Below are positions 1 to 5,968 of a stretch of DNA of 49,625 nt, in pieces. The position numbers and the translations under genes are program-made. Numbering within the stretch: the first letter of the stretch is position 1; each line of letters opens with the position of its first letter. A model generated the notes under the pieces. It was given only the letters and a program-made list of their open reading frames with translations. It was not told where the DNA came from and ran no database searches. The stretch covers positions 1-49,625 of the IMG/VR virus record IMGVR_UViG_3300024289_000045; one strand, given 5' to 3'. Source of the DNA: a virus.

Positions 1-93
1 CAAGTATACAACCCATTATCAGATGTTCTAATTCATATAGATGAAGATGATGACATTGAATATGTAAATAATAATTATTTTAAAATCTGTTAA
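1..93 (+). CDS. C-terminal end of an unidentified protein
   Basis: Frame 1 is open from the window edge to a TAA at 91-93 and gives 30 residues with an acidic stretch (DEDDD) and the end NNNYFKIC. The start lies outside the window. No family can be named from this tail. It is followed by a promoter-like element, so it probably ends the preceding transcription unit. Confidence 0.6.
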   Translation, partial: QVYNPLSDVLIHIDEDDDIEYVNNNYFKIC

Positions 94-110
94 TATTTTT
101 TAGTAAACTG

Positions 111-120
111 CGAATAAATA
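111..120 (+). promoter_or_regulatory. CGAATAAATA element, candidate late promoter
   Basis: The 10-mer CGAATAAATA lies 20 nt before the ATG at 141. The same core, CGAATAA, recurs in front of at least seven other genes here. It resembles the TATAAATA late promoters of T4-type phages. Promoter function is inferred from recurrence and spacing only. Confidence 0.45.
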
Positions 121-140
121 TATAGGAAAGGGGATTAGCA

Positions 141-344
141 ATGAATGAAAAGCTAGAAGATTTGAAATGGTTAGATGGACGAAAGGTTTTAAACTTTGTT
201 GGTATTTTACCAGACGATGAGCATCAAGAATGTATTGACTGCAAGTTCACAGGACAAGTTCATGCTGAGTTTGAAGTAGAAGGATTGGAAGAAGCTGAAG
301 TAGTTTGCCCAAAGTGTGCAAGCCTACATTACTACATTGTTTAG
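141..344 (+). CDS. Small zinc-ribbon protein
   Basis: This 67-residue protein has two Cys pairs, CIDC at about 30-33 and CPKC at about 56-59, spaced as in a zinc ribbon. No other domain is present, so it may bind nucleic acid or a protein partner. An AAAGGGG ribosome site precedes the ATG. It is the first gene after the promoter-like element at 111. Confidence 0.7.
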   Translation: MNEKLEDLKWLDGRKVLNFVGILPDDEHQECIDCKFTGQVHAEFEVEGLEEAEVVCPKCASLHYYIV

Positions 345-369
345 TACCTATACATGAAGGAAATCAATC

Positions 370-660
370 ATGAAAATCAAAGTATCGGACAGGGCGATAT
401 ATGGATATATACCAACAGAAAATCCAAATGTATTTAATAGAAAAAGCGTAGTATTTATAAAAGACCGAGGTTATTTATTCCAAGAAAATTCAGTAAAGAT
501 CATTAAACAAATATTGGATGGCATCGTATATGAAATAGAAGAATCAACACCATATGATGCTAAAACGATTATGTTGGAAAATCCAAGAAGGTATAGCAAG
601 AAAAGGTTGGGCGAACTTTTTGACATTCATGTAAAAGGAAATACCAATGAAGGAAATTAA
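370..660 (+). CDS. Hypothetical protein, 96 aa
   Basis: I do not recognise this soluble, basic protein. It has a strand-rich start and a C-terminal half with many Lys and Arg. A GAAGGAA ribosome site precedes the ATG. Its end overlaps the next start by 14 nt, suggesting coupled translation. Confidence 0.6.
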   Translation: MKIKVSDRAIYGYIPTENPNVFNRKSVVFIKDRGYLFQENSVKIIKQILDGIVYEIEESTPYDAKTIMLENPRRYSKKRLGELFDIHVKGNTNEGN

Positions 661-817
661 GTATATCTATGTAGATGTAACAGCTAGGGTTTGTATATCT
701 ACATACGAAGACGATAAAGAGAACTCCATCCGTGGACTTAAACCAGATTTTGTTTCTACAGTTGGTGATTATGTAGAGTGGGTAAAAGTTGAAAAAGTTA
801 ATGAATTGAAAGTTTAA
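647..817 (+). CDS. Hypothetical protein, 56 aa
   Basis: This small ORF starts at an ATG inside the end of the previous gene and ends just before the ribosome site of the next. It encodes MKEIKYIYVDVTARV followed by an acidic middle and a C-terminal strand. There is no recognisable domain. It fills the only gap between two well-spaced genes, which supports it being real. Confidence 0.55.
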   Translation: MKEIKYIYVDVTARVCISTYEDDKENSIRGLKPDFVSTVGDYVEWVKVEKVNELKV

Positions 818-826
818 GGAGCAAAC

Positions 827-1066
827 ATGGAAAGTAATTTGAATGAAATCGCCCAAGGTGCAATTCATGGTGATTTTTTGGCTGATGTAAGTAAAGTTGG
901 TGAAAACTTTGTTGTCAGCATTAAACACTATAAGCATGATGAAGACCATTGCCGTGGACAAAATCAAGTAGTTGGCGAACTACATAAGGCTATTGGGGCA
1001 TTAAACCTCAATAAGCTTGAGAACATCACGCATGGTGGCGGTTTTGCTTGTGTAAAATGTAAGTAA
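827..1066 (+). CDS. Hypothetical protein, 79 aa
   Basis: A strong AAGGAG site lies 5 nt before the ATG. The protein has several His residues (HYKHDEDHC) and ends in a CVKCK motif, so metal binding is possible. No family is recognised. Confidence 0.6.
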   Translation: MESNLNEIAQGAIHGDFLADVSKVGENFVVSIKHYKHDEDHCRGQNQVVGELHKAIGALNLNKLENITHGGGFACVKCK

Positions 1067-1089
1067 TAAAAGTTTAAAAGGATAGTATC

Positions 1090-1302
1090 ATGGCTAAAGT
1101 TTCTATCAATGCTGAAAACGCTTCTAACGCTTTTTTTAATGTGGCTGATGTAATTGAGTCATTAAAAAGGTTTGACAATGTTTTGGAATCCCCTATTTCA
1201 GATGACGATGATAATGGTTATTCCATCGGCGATTGTCTAGATGACATAAAAGCATTTCTTCAACAGCTAGATGAAGAATGTATATCATCTGACAAAAACT
1301 AA
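1090..1302 (+). CDS. Hypothetical acidic protein, 70 aa
   Basis: This small protein looks mostly helical and carries an acidic SDDDD patch in the middle and an acidic C-terminus. AAAAGGA precedes the start. It is the last gene before the split tRNA. No function can be assigned. Confidence 0.6.
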   Translation: MAKVSINAENASNAFFNVADVIESLKRFDNVLESPISDDDDNGYSIGDCLDDIKAFLQQLDEECISSDKN

Positions 1303-1376
1303 TAATAAAATTAGGGTCTGTAGCTCAATAGGTTAGAGCAAGCGACTCATCTGAGGTTGTCTTCTTGGTTCAAATG

Positions 1377-1401
1377 GTGTAATATAATTACAGTATTACA
1401 C
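1377..1401 (+). promoter_or_regulatory. Perfect hairpin before the intron endonuclease start
   Basis: GTGTAATA (1377-1384) and TATTACAC (1394-1401) form an 8-bp perfect stem with a 9-nt loop. It ends 3 nt before the AAGGAG ribosome site of the HNH gene at 1416. It could control translation of the endonuclease or be an intron peripheral helix. Confidence 0.5.
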
Positions 1402-1415
1402 TATAAGGAGACAAC

Positions 1416-2027
1416 ATGAAAAGCGATGTAAGAATCTTAAATGGTTATAGACTTATATTTTTGCCAGAACACTCAAGAGCTATGAAAAATAGCAATTGGG
1501 AAGGATATGTTTATGAACATATCGTAGTTGCTGAAGAATGTGTTGGTCGTAACTTAAAAGATGAAGAAGTTGTGCATCATTTAAATGGCAAAAGAGATGA
1601 TAATAGACATCAAAATCTATTAGTTCTCGAAAGAAGCCAACACGCTAAACTTCACGCTTGGATAGACTCAGGTGCTTCTGGTTTGGAAACTGCCAGAAAG
1701 AATCGGATGAATTCAATGAAAATGTCACATAATGAACCTAAATTTTGCAAAATTTGTTTTCGGACACTACAAGATAAACAATCAAAATTTTGTGGTATTG
1801 ATTGTCAATCTTTAGGAACTCGTATTGTTAATAGACCTGAAAAAAATCAATTAAAAGAAGATATTGAAAAAATGTCTTTTGTAAAAATTGGTAAAAAGTA
1901 TGGTGTTTCAGACAATACGATAAGAAAATGGGCTAAGCAATATGGAATTATGCCATCAACATTGAGCCAAGCCATTGGTACACCAATGGAAGGTGCAGAG
2001 ACTAGCGGAGAGGTAAAGCCCTCTTAA
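1416..2027 (+). CDS. HNH homing endonuclease inside the intron
   Basis: The 203-residue protein has an HNH nuclease domain at about 28-80 (VYEH, then VVHHLNGKRDDNRHQNL, then HAKLH). A zinc-binding segment (CKIC...CGIDC) and a C-terminal helix-turn-helix (VKIGKKYGVSDNTIRKWAKQYG) follow and would read the target site. It should cut intron-less tRNA alleles and so spread the intron. AAGGAG lies 6 nt before the ATG. Notably, the last 20 or so codons overlap the ribozyme core, including P4-P7 elements, so the same bases serve protein and RNA. Confidence 0.88.
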   Translation: MKSDVRILNGYRLIFLPEHSRAMKNSNWEGYVYEHIVVAEECVGRNLKDEEVVHHLNGKRDDNRHQNLLVLERSQHAKLHAWIDSGASGLETARKNRMNSMKMSHNEPKFCKICFRTLQDKQSKFCGIDCQSLGTRIVNRPEKNQLKEDIEKMSFVKIGKKYGVSDNTIRKWAKQYGIMPSTLSQAIGTPMEGAETSGEVKPS

Positions 2028-2175
2028 TAACCGCACTAGCGTCCGATATCCTTATGGGATAATGATATAGTCCATGGAGGGTAGAAATACCCACAAACAT
2101 GAATCGCTAGGTTTTCGGTTCAAATCCGAACAGACCCATTAAATAAACATTCTTTATCAACGGAGATAAATAATA

Positions 2176-2343
2176 ATGCCCAGAACATTCCAAGCTAAGA
2201 TTGTAATATTTGTCGAAGTTGATGTTCCTGACAATATGCCAGAATTAAATGTTGAAAGCTGGGTTAATTATGAGGCTAAACTTTTGGCAAATAAAATGTT
2301 GTGGGATGAAAAAACTAAATTTGAAATAGTTCATGTGGAATAA
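2176..2343 (+). CDS. Hypothetical protein, 55 aa
   Basis: This gene follows the tRNA by 37 nt with a CGGAGAT ribosome site. Its product begins with a beta strand (TFQAKIVIFVEVDVP) and is soluble. No family is recognised. Confidence 0.55.
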   Translation: MPRTFQAKIVIFVEVDVPDNMPELNVESWVNYEAKLLANKMLWDEKTKFEIVHVE

Positions 2344-2347
2344 AAAT

Positions 2348-2515
2348 ATGACAAGAAAAGATTTCTTAGAACTGGTAGATAGATCAAGGATGACAAACAG
2401 CGAAAGAATAAATGCTGGACTTCCTCTTGCAGAAGAAGATATTAGGCGAGTTCTAGATGAGTGTTATCCATATTTAAAGAAGTCAAAGGAATGGGAAAAT
2501 GATAGAGATGGGTAA
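2348..2515 (+). CDS. Hypothetical protein, 55 aa
   Basis: The frame is open from an ATG at 2333, but the ATG at 2348, just after the previous stop, is preferred because 2333 lies inside the previous gene. The product is charged and probably all-helical (MTRKDFLELVDRSRM...). It overlaps the next gene by about 17 nt. No family is recognised. Confidence 0.5.
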   Translation: MTRKDFLELVDRSRMTNSERINAGLPLAEEDIRRVLDECYPYLKKSKEWENDRDG

Positions 2516-2744
2516 TGGCTGGACTGTTAGCTTAAAAGACAATTCGTGTTTGAATAAACTATCATATCAAGAAAAGAAAAAATGGTGGAATGATATAAAA
2601 AAAGTAACACCAATTCAATTTTCAGTAAAGGAAAAGGCAGATACAGCGAAGATATTATTAGAGAGAAGAACGAAATTTGAGTGGATTGTTACTAACACTC
2701 TTTTTCTTGGTCACTATCACGAAAAGAGACAAAGGGGCGTGTAG
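2499..2744 (+). CDS. Hypothetical protein, 81 aa
   Basis: A soluble Lys- and Trp-containing protein (KKKWWNDIKKVTP). The start is either 2499 or the in-frame ATG at 2508. The stop codon runs 10 nt into the acceptor stem of the downstream tRNA, an unusually tight CDS-tRNA overlap. No family is recognised. Confidence 0.5.
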   Translation: MIEMGNGWTVSLKDNSCLNKLSYQEKKKWWNDIKKVTPIQFSVKEKADTAKILLERRTKFEWIVTNTLFLGHYHEKRQRGV

Positions 2745-2807
2745 ACCAATGGCAGAGTCAAAGGACTTAAAATCCTTCAAGTATGGGTTCGACTCCCATC
2801 ACGCCTA
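2735..2807 (+). tRNA. tRNA-Leu(UAA) with a short variable loop
   Basis: The 73-nt cloverleaf has acceptor GGGCGTG/CACGCCT (one G-U pair), a 3-bp D stem GAC/GTC, anticodon stem AAGGA/TCCTT with loop CTTAAAA (anticodon UAA, reading UUA), variable loop CAAGT, T stem ATGGG/CCCAT with loop TTCGACT, and discriminator A. UUA is the dominant Leu codon expected in such AT-rich DNA. Bacterial Leu tRNAs normally have a long variable arm, but this one has only five bases. No CCA is encoded. Confidence 0.82.
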
Positions 2808-2831
2808 TCCTATTAAATGAAAGGATTAATT

Positions 2832-3050
2832 ATGGATGATTTTGTTTATGTGGTTAGACTTTCAGATCGTTACTACTTTGTGGGTTGGTGCAAAGTTGAT
2901 GTTGTTAATTTCTGGAGAGAAATAAAGAGCATTGTAAATAAATTATATTTTGAAACCTATATAGAAGCAGAGGAAGTTGTAAAGCTTTTAAAAAGTAAAA
3001 CAACTTTAAGTTGGGAAGTTAAACAAGTTAATCTGGAGGTCAAGCTATGA
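2832..3050 (+). CDS. Hypothetical protein, 72 aa
   Basis: An ATG at 2817 is in frame, but the ATG at 2832 has AAAGGA 6 nt upstream and is preferred. The product has a beta-rich N-terminal half (DDFVYVVRLSDRYYFVGW) and a helical C-terminal half. It overlaps the next gene by 4 nt (ATGA). Function unknown. Confidence 0.6.
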   Translation: MDDFVYVVRLSDRYYFVGWCKVDVVNFWREIKSIVNKLYFETYIEAEEVVKLLKSKTTLSWEVKQVNLEVKL

Positions 3051-3295
3051 AAATTGATGACGCTATTAAGATGTTGCAGGAAGCAAAAGCGGAAGGGAAT
3101 AAAAATATTATTTTTGCATTCTGGACAGCAGATATATTTACAAAAGTAAACGACAAGGGAGTTACTAAGAGTTATAAAGAAGGAGAAGTTTGGAAAAACT
3201 TGGTTGAGTTTATTGATAAAAATATGGATTGGGGTTATACGCACGAAGCATTACAAGAGATTATTAATGCTGTAAGAGGTGCTAAAAATGCATAA
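3047..3295 (+). CDS. Hypothetical protein, 82 aa
   Basis: GGAGGT precedes the ATG, and the start overlaps the previous stop. The N-terminal helix (DDAIKMLQEAKAEGNKNIIFAFW) resembles small phage proteins of unknown function that begin with a similar helix and strand. It is soluble, and no catalytic motif is seen. Confidence 0.6.
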   Translation: MKIDDAIKMLQEAKAEGNKNIIFAFWTADIFTKVNDKGVTKSYKEGEVWKNLVEFIDKNMDWGYTHEALQEIINAVRGAKNA

Positions 3296-3605
3296 GAAAC
3301 AAATTTTAGAATTTCTTGATGCAGAGACAGAGATAGAAGCTAGATCAAATATGTTTAGATATACAGAGTGCGGGGCGTTCATTGAATTCAAGGATGATCG
3401 TATTATAATTGGCTCAATTGTTGAAGGATCGGAAAATGGAACTGAATATTTTGAATTTGAATATGGCAAATTTACTGCAAATGAATTCCTAGATGCAATA
3501 CAAGAAATTGAAAGACAGGCTAGTATAATCTGGGATTGGGCAAATAAAGAAGATGAGAATGGTCTTACAAATGCCGAGAAAGGATATGATTGGCCACTAC
3601 TATGA
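3288..3605 (+). CDS. Hypothetical protein, paralogue of the next gene
   Basis: The product is about 105 residues from the ATG at 3288, which has GAGGTG upstream. Its middle, ending EFEYGKFTANEFLDAIQEIE, is clearly related to the product of 3602-3817 (LEYGKFTKEQFDLLVDELE), so the two arose by tandem duplication. A C-terminal extension (WDWANKEDENG...) is absent from the partner. Function unknown. Confidence 0.6.
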   Translation: MHKKQILEFLDAETEIEARSNMFRYTECGAFIEFKDDRIIIGSIVEGSENGTEYFEFEYGKFTANEFLDAIQEIERQASIIWDWANKEDENGLTNAEKGYDWPLL

Positions 3606-3817
3606 TCAAAGAAGATTTTTTAAAATACCTGAATGCCAGTAATGAATACAGAGCTAGTGTTAATTTCAATTCTTATACAGAATATAAAGTATTCTTAAGA
3701 TTTGATAAAAACTCTATTTGTTTACATACAGCAGATAATAAAAAATCTCATGTATTAGAATATGGTAAATTTACTAAAGAACAATTTGATTTGCTCGTAG
3801 ATGAACTGGAGAAGTAA
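3602..3817 (+). CDS. Hypothetical protein, paralogue of the previous gene
   Basis: The product is 71 residues from the ATG at 3602. It shares length, predicted strand pattern and the LEYGKFT motif with the first part of the gene at 3288. It overlaps the next ATG by 1 nt (TAATG). Function unknown. Confidence 0.6.
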   Translation: MIKEDFLKYLNASNEYRASVNFNSYTEYKVFLRFDKNSICLHTADNKKSHVLEYGKFTKEQFDLLVDELEK

Positions 3818-4035
3818 TGCATACATATTATGCAATTAAACATTCAAATAAAAAACCATGCATTGTTGGTATGGTTCAAGCGTGGAGAAGGGATACAGCT
3901 AATAAAATAGCAGAGGTTTGTTTTGCAAAAAGAAACTCTGACAGAGTGTATTTATATGTACAACCAAAGGGTTTTGTAGATAAAAATACAAAAAAATATA
4001 TTTGGAGTAAATTTAAAAAGGTTGCTGACGAATAA
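3817..4035 (+). CDS. Hypothetical basic protein, 72 aa
   Basis: A small Lys- and Arg-rich protein with a strand-helix-strand look (YYAIKHSNKKPCIVGMVQAW). Its stop codon falls inside the promoter-like CGAATAAATA element at 4029. No family is recognised. Confidence 0.55.
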   Translation: MHTYYAIKHSNKKPCIVGMVQAWRRDTANKIAEVCFAKRNSDRVYLYVQPKGFVDKNTKKYIWSKFKKVADE

Positions 4036-4038
4036 ATA
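4029..4038 (+). promoter_or_regulatory. CGAATAAATA element, candidate late promoter
   Basis: A perfect copy of the recurrent 10-mer, overlapping the stop of the upstream gene and 24 nt before the ATG at 4063. Function is inferred from recurrence. Confidence 0.45.
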
Positions 4039-4062
4039 TATATAGCAAGAAAGGAGTTTGAT

Positions 4063-4323
4063 ATGACCAGCATGGAAAACAAGAAAGATTCAAAAAACAA
4101 GAAACCAAGATTATCCGATGAGGATATTCTTACTCAAGTTTTTATTCAATGTGGCCGTCCTAAAGACATAATCAAAACTGCTGTCGTTAATGTTTTTGAT
4201 AATAGATATAGAGTTAATGTATGGCAAAGCATTAACAATCCATTTCTGCCAAAAGCCGGAAAGATTGTAGCAAGTTTTTTTGTGGTTGTTACTGACGAAC
4301 TAGAGGTGAAAGTAATTAAATAA
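4063..4323 (+). CDS. Hypothetical protein, 86 aa
   Basis: AAAGGAG precedes the ATG. The N-terminus is charged and probably disordered. A strand-rich domain follows (AVVNVFDNRYRVNVWQ ... KIVASFFVVVTDELEVKVIK). Function unknown. Confidence 0.58.
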   Translation: MTSMENKKDSKNKKPRLSDEDILTQVFIQCGRPKDIIKTAVVNVFDNRYRVNVWQSINNPFLPKAGKIVASFFVVVTDELEVKVIK

Positions 4324-4333
4324 AGGAAATACA

Positions 4334-4594
4334 ATGATTGAATCGCATGGAATGCTTTTAAATTATTTTTGTGTTGACCCATCTAATTATAAAAACGAAG
4401 TTCAAATAAACAACGATCTGTTTCCAGATGGCTTAACCATTAAAAAGGTTGACAATCTAACTGTTTTGTTAAAAGCAAAACACGCAATGAAAATCTTGTT
4501 TTATCCAATTAAACTTAAAAAGTTAGAAACTGCTTGTAATAACTTAGCAAAAGAAATGAAGGAGGAATCCAATGAAATGGTTTCAAGATCATAG
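4334..4594 (+). CDS. Hypothetical protein, 86 aa
   Basis: AAAGGAA precedes the start. The protein is soluble with a C-terminal helix (LKKLETACNNLAKEMKEESNE). It overlaps the next gene by 23 nt. Function unknown. Confidence 0.55.
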   Translation: MIESHGMLLNYFCVDPSNYKNEVQINNDLFPDGLTIKKVDNLTVLLKAKHAMKILFYPIKLKKLETACNNLAKEMKEESNEMVSRS

Positions 4595-4778
4595 CAATGT
4601 TTGTGCATTAGCACGATGGCTGGCCGGACTTGGAGAGTGGGAAAATATTGGAGATATTGAACTTCCAAATGGACAAACTGTTGAGGACAATCCAGCCGAT
4701 AGGCTTATTTACTTCTTTGAAAAACCTTGGAAATGGGATTCTGAATGGGAAGAATTTAAGAAATCTGGGCATTCGTAA
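4572..4778 (+). CDS. Hypothetical Trp-rich protein, 68 aa
   Basis: AAGGAGG lies 6 nt before the ATG, a strong site within the previous gene. The product is acidic and rich in Trp (KWFQDHSNV, GEWENIGD, FFEKPWKWDSEWEEF). A CGAATAA element lies just after its stop. Function unknown. Confidence 0.58.
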   Translation: MKWFQDHSNVCALARWLAGLGEWENIGDIELPNGQTVEDNPADRLIYFFEKPWKWDSEWEEFKKSGHS

Positions 4779-4780
4779 GA

Positions 4781-4790
4781 CGAATAATAT
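4781..4790 (+). promoter_or_regulatory. CGAATAATAT element, candidate late promoter
   Basis: The core CGAATAA plus an AT-rich tail lies 22 nt before the ATG at 4813 and just after the previous stop. It matches the recurrent element except in its last positions. Confidence 0.4.
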
Positions 4791-4812
4791 AATATAGGAA
4801 GGAGGATATAAA

Positions 4813-4992
4813 ATGATTATACAAATTGATAACCAGTCTAGGCATATATTTGCTGTTGCTGCAAATTACCTTGTAGTAGACGAAGATAAGATCATTGGTG
4901 CTTTTATTACTAAGCGTGAAGCTATTGCACAAGAAAAGGTATATAAAAATGCTAAAGATGATTGCATTGATCTTGTGTCTTATGATGCTTAA
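4813..4992 (+). CDS. Hypothetical protein, 59 aa
   Basis: A strong GGAAGGAGGAT site precedes the ATG. The product has strands then a helix (MIIQIDNQSRHIFAVAANYLVV ... KREAIAQEKVYKNAKDD) and no membrane segment. Its last 44 nt overlap the start of a lipoprotein gene in another frame. Confidence 0.6.
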   Translation: MIIQIDNQSRHIFAVAANYLVVDEDKIIGAFITKREAIAQEKVYKNAKDDCIDLVSYDA

Positions 4993-5104
4993 TGGGTGTG
5001 GAACTGTTGAGCAATCTGTATCAACCAGCATATCTCCCTATGATTCTAGAGAGATAGAAAAAGTAAATGTGAGTTTTAGATATACTTATACTTTTCCAAA
5101 ATAA
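4949..5104 (+). CDS. Small lipoprotein overlapping the upstream gene
   Basis: Starting at the ATG at 4949, the 51-residue product has a hydrophobic leader (MIALILCLMMLNGC) with a lipobox LNGC, so it should be processed by signal peptidase II and lipid-anchored at about Cys17. The short mature part is polar. An AAAAGG sequence lies about 10 nt upstream, inside the previous gene. The nested arrangement recalls Rz1 spanin lipoproteins, but the upstream product has no membrane anchor, so a spanin is unlikely. Superinfection exclusion or envelope modification is possible. Confidence 0.65.
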   Translation: MLKMIALILCLMMLNGCGTVEQSVSTSISPYDSREIEKVNVSFRYTYTFPK

Positions 5105-5114
5105 GGAGAATAAA

Positions 5115-5327
5115 ATGAAAATGTATCTTATTAATGGTTATAAAGATAACCAAATTCGTGCCGGACTTCTTGAAAAAGAGTGGCAAAGTAAAAATGGCAC
5201 TCCTCTTGTAACATTAAAAATTATTGACCATTACAATGAACATAAGACTGTTTACAGGACTTATCATAAAAATAAATTGGCGGTAATGAAAGTTCTTGAA
5301 ATGGATGACAATCTTTTATCTAAATAA
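5115..5327 (+). CDS. Hypothetical protein, 70 aa
   Basis: AAGGAG precedes the start. The product is basic and strand-rich (KMYLINGYKDNQIRAGLLEKEWQ) and soluble. Function unknown. Confidence 0.58.
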   Translation: MKMYLINGYKDNQIRAGLLEKEWQSKNGTPLVTLKIIDHYNEHKTVYRTYHKNKLAVMKVLEMDDNLLSK

Positions 5328-5361
5328 CTGTACTACTCATACTAGAAGGGTTGAAAATTAA

Positions 5362-5625
5362 ATGGCTAACAAAGGACAAAGCTGGAAACAAAATCGCTCT
5401 ATTACTCCAGAAGAATTTGTAAAGGTATTTACCGAAAAGGATTCTTTTGAAGAAGTGGCAGAATATTTTGGCCTTAGTGTTTCTTCTGTAAAGAACAGGG
5501 CGTACTCCTTAAAAAGATCTGGCGTAAACCTAGTGACAAAAAAGAAAAATGCCAAACCATTTTTTGGAACTCAGGGATTTGATGTGGATTCGCTAAATAA
5601 AATCATTCAGAAGGCGAATAAATAA
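5362..5625 (+). CDS. Helix-turn-helix DNA-binding protein
   Basis: The 87-residue protein has a helix-turn-helix at about 14-50 (ITPEEFVKVFTEKDSFEEVAEYFGLSVSSVKNRAYSL), of the sigma-region-4 or transposase-like type. A Lys-rich tail follows. It may be a small phage transcription regulator. AGAAGGG precedes the ATG. A CGAATAAATA element overlaps its stop. Confidence 0.65.
   Translation: MANKGQSWKQNRSITPEEFVKVFTEKDSFEEVAEYFGLSVSSVKNRAYSLKRSGVNLVTKKKNAKPFFGTQGFDVDSLNKIIQKANK
5615..5624 (+). promoter_or_regulatory. CGAATAAATA element, candidate late promoter
   Basis: A perfect copy of the recurrent 10-mer, straddling the previous stop codon and 16 nt before the ATG at 5641. Confidence 0.42.
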
Positions 5626-5640
5626 ATAGAGGAGACTAAA

Positions 5641-5739
5641 ATGCCACTAAAGCCAACTGCCGGTGCTGACTATTTTTTAATCTTTGGTTGTATCTTAACT
5701 TTTGTTATAGGTCTTTTTAGGAGTAATAGATATGTATAG
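5641..5739 (+). CDS. Tiny membrane protein, 32 aa
   Basis: AGAGGAG precedes the ATG. Most of the product is one hydrophobic helix (YFLIFGCILTFVIGLF) followed by a basic end (RSNRYV), so it should sit in the inner membrane with a cytoplasmic C-terminus. It overlaps the next start by 8 nt. Function unknown. Confidence 0.55.
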   Translation: MPLKPTAGADYFLIFGCILTFVIGLFRSNRYV

Positions 5740-5968
5740 AAGGTTCTTTATTACAACTGTAGCGTCTGTTCTTACAGCTGGCTTTGCTCTTGCAAAAAAG
5801 AAGGTTAGGCAAACTGTTAGCGGTTTTGGAAAAAGCCTTTCTGAAGCTATGACTGATTGCTATAGAAATGCTAGACTTGTTTCTACTTCATATCAGACTA
5901 TTACTAGAAGTTCTTCTGGTAGCGGTTCTTCTTGGACTTACACTATGGTAATCGAATATGAAGACTAA
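5732..5968 (+). CDS. Small secreted protein
   Basis: The N-terminus looks like a Sec signal peptide (MYRRFFITTVASVLTAGFALA) with cleavage likely after ALA. The mature part is short, Ser-rich (SSSGSGSS) and polar. An AGGAG-like site lies in the overlap with the previous gene. Function unknown. Confidence 0.6.
   Translation: MYRRFFITTVASVLTAGFALAKKKVRQTVSGFGKSLSEAMTDCYRNARLVSTSYQTITRSSSGSGSSWTYTMVIEYED

Larger units (their letters stand above)
1351..2101 (+). ncRNA. Group I self-splicing intron in the anticodon loop
   Basis: The 5' splice site follows a T (third anticodon base, 1350) and the intron ends in G (2101), as group I chemistry needs. Core elements are visible: P-element TTGAGCC (1962-1968), a hairpin CCATTGG-TACA-CCAATGG (1972-1989), R-element GGTGCAGAGACTA (1992-2004) with P7 GACTA (2000-2004) pairing to TAGTC (2068-2072) inside the S-element GATATAGTCC, P8 TATCC-TTAT-GGGATA (about 2047-2060), and P9 GGGTA-GAAA-TACCC (2080-2093). 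An extra hairpin AGAGG/CCTCT follows P7. The motifs resemble bacterial tRNA introns such as that of cyanobacterial tRNA-Leu(UAA). The P1 guide pairing could not be settled by eye. Confidence 0.9.
1314..2138 (+). tRNA. tRNA-Ile(CAU)-like gene split by a group I intron
   Basis: Exon 1 is 1314-1350 and exon 2 is 2102-2138. Joined, they give a 74-nt cloverleaf: acceptor GGGTCTG/CAGACCC, D stem GCTC/GAGC, anticodon stem AGCGA/TCGCT with loop CTCATAA, T stem TTCGG/CCGAA with loop TTCAAAT, and discriminator A. No CCA is encoded. The anticodon is CAU. The GCGA/TCGC anticodon stem matches the bacterial minor tRNA-Ile2, whose C34 is changed to lysidine to read AUA, better than elongator tRNA-Met. AUA is very common in this AT-rich sequence, so a phage copy would help its own translation. 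The Ile2 identity is inferred; an elongator Met tRNA is the alternative. The G1-C72 pair argues against initiator tRNA. Confidence 0.9.

Noticed and set aside
2735-2807. Suppressor tRNA reading UAA stop codons
   Set aside because: With the invariant T33 in place the anticodon is UAA, which reads UUA; the stop codon UAA would need anticodon UUA.
4813-5104. Rz/Rz1 spanin pair
   Set aside because: The lipoprotein fits, but the overlapping upstream protein has no membrane anchor or periplasmic coiled coil.
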